Positions 63,801-64,000 of a DNA stretch of 64,000 nucleotides are shown piece by piece. Position 1 is the first letter of the stretch. The number at the start of each line of letters is the position of its first letter. This DNA comes from an uncultured Acetatifactor sp. (GTDB taxonomy: Bacteria; Bacillota; Clostridia; Lachnospirales; Lachnospiraceae): assembly GCF_910585425.1 (NCBI RefSeq), contig NZ_CAJUCP010000016.1:38249-102248 (forward strand), in the 5' to 3' direction. The notes below the pieces were generated by a model. It made no database searches. It was not told where the DNA came from and saw only the letters and a list, made by a program, of their open reading frames with translations. A program made the translations under genes and the position numbers.

Positions 63801-63942
63801 AAGGAGCAACTGTTTCAATCAACATACCTGCCTGTTGCCCTAAAACAGCAGCCGTATCTTTTTGTAGGGCAGCCAATTCAGCTGATTCTTGTGCGTTTAA
63901 GTCCTTTATATCATCAAAGCTAGGTACTATCAAACTATCCAT
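60862..63942 (-). CDS. HerA/FtsK-like ATPase of the toxin operon
   Basis: A 1026-aa protein. The N-terminal ~400 residues are non-catalytic, with a Ser/Lys-rich stretch and a Gly-rich patch (FGAMVGGIFGLMFGVNAGGS, about 250-275, possibly membrane-associated). The RecA-like core has Walker A in CGITGSGKTTTVKG (about 455) and Walker B in LLVIEEAHRLL (about 715), with HerA-like IAEQIPSKLAPDVIKNSSNK further on. The start has GGGAGGA. It is AT-rich and leads the operon with the toxin and immunity genes; a pumping or mobilising role is inference. Confidence 0.88.
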   Translation of the reverse strand: MDSLIVPSFDDIKDLNAQESAELAALQKDTAAVLGQQAGMLIETVAPYLAVNQNNVKDYLDDNSVQVVETMRFFKLISCTTEEVEDLPLFLNEKMGRLFRAISSLRTPVAYGVVSYEGKTNLVLGVDSKKAQDVIEPFIKGLLTGIEIEPYKPKFSTHRTSAVGGVVSAIPIMEIEEEKQQFDISTLMRSINGENYTVLVIAQPYEIADIQKRYKTMVQIRDECFKFSKRSFSKQDSDTVTKSKGESRSKSFSFGAMVGGIFGLMFGVNAGGSFSKTISDDVSRALGKSTSTAFDVQNGFALEMMEYCDAAIKRLRQAQNVGLWGSALIYSADKSIVGDIIQACLSGELAKPATASLPLSKISYSLEAEEQILIPKLTFDNPLLAPITSLELGMLCTPPFESVPDFELKKGKLYPMVGSSKDGIAIGKVSDGNRPIETMDFSLREVDLNKHTFVCGITGSGKTTTVKGILQNCKKPFMVIESAKKEYRNLRLDQDRGDLVVYTLGKPELNCLQFNPFYIQCGINLQTHIDFLKDLFNASFSFYGPMPYILEKCLHNIYRKKGWNLTLGYHPYLINTENQSKVFDAGYLESQYSLEAHKYLFPTMQDLRAEVEHYIKAEMDYKGEVADNIKTAMLARLDSLCIGSKGFMLNTVVPIPIDDLMEKNVVFELEGLADDADKAFCVGLLVVYINEYRQIFKDKHFRENLGLQHLLVIEEAHRLLKNVETERSSENMGNPKGKAVEHFTNMIAEMRSYGQGVIIAEQIPSKLAPDVIKNSSNKIIQRVVSADDQRLIANTIGIKEEDAVYLGNLRTGFALCHKEGMNLPVLVKVNNLSDNLISDDDLLATKGGMMFGKINLSLMRENTFDIMSKWSLWLLNAVLSQNNQEVIESLTQCKQAMKNTLRKKDVSLLFCNNMDVLLGQVIAENIVKLLICGAYGFKKIISNDFYKAFCELFVLGRYEDVDEVKRFFKNSYMENPKSRCIRIISALIIFHYEDNMDIKKSAEKYFLLKDEAVINQIVETVRKEKC

Positions 63943-64000
63943 AAATTCCTCCCTATATTGTCAAGTGATTTTCCTCAAAAAATCAAGGAATTTTAAAGTT

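Overview
The window looks like a chromosome segment of a gut-type, GC-rich Clostridia bacterium, most likely Lachnospiraceae. The evidence is Gram-positive Shine-Dalgarno sites, a class B sortase with a VPKTG-anchored protein, a dlt-like wall-modification operon, many glycoside hydrolases, AraC and YtrA-type regulators, and LytTR signalling. I see no rRNA, tRNA or CRISPR array. The last 5 kb (59-64 kb) and the gene at 43.7-44.2 kb are clearly more AT-rich and look acquired.

Layout. 0-5.4 kb: a DMT permease with a GH39-like hydrolase, three small genes, and prfB with its programmed frameshift. 5.5-14.3 kb: secA with two tiny downstream genes, a GntR(YtrA)-ABC exporter operon with an operator palindrome, a Nudix hydrolase, and an AAA/PD-(D/E)XK protein. 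14.4-22.3 kb: pepF, a flavoprotein, a FliD-like protein, an orphan LytTR regulator and a Uma2 nuclease. 22.4-34.3 kb: a glycan-use locus with GH78-like, GH95 and GH36 enzymes, a CUT1 importer without its own ATPase, and a divergent AraC regulator. 34.5-41.8 kb: a dlt-like operon (AMP ligase, 82-aa protein, carrier protein, MBOAT, SGNH protein) with a racemase-like gene upstream and a lipoprotein downstream. 41.9-53.2 kb: a transglutaminase-like surface protein, a PBECR4-like nuclease candidate, a GH88/GH43/AraC locus, sortase, a Wzy-like polymerase, a VPKTG protein and a PHP phosphoesterase. 53.3-58.6 kb: NMN/nicotinamide riboside salvage, TatD, a bacterial PARG, an Rpn nuclease, and decayed duplicated pieces of an AAA-ATPase and of tatD. 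58.9-64 kb: a transposase relic, then a tightly coupled operon of a HerA-like ATPase, a WHH nuclease toxin and a SUKH immunity protein.

The most unusual signals are repeats. (1) Three intergenic elements of exactly 102 bp start TATACTGC and end GCAGTATA. All have a perfect 15-bp stem, a 33-nt loop and a 28-nt tail; two are near-identical and inverted, while the third has a different but fully compensated stem. (2) In-frame minisatellites, mostly 18 bp, occur in or beside the carbohydrate genes, including one in the signal-peptide n-region of a binding protein and one in a GH43 linker. (3) A 165-bp nested GC-rich palindrome lies at 29.8 kb. (4) A 46-bp tandem array runs into the 3' end of the racemase-like gene.
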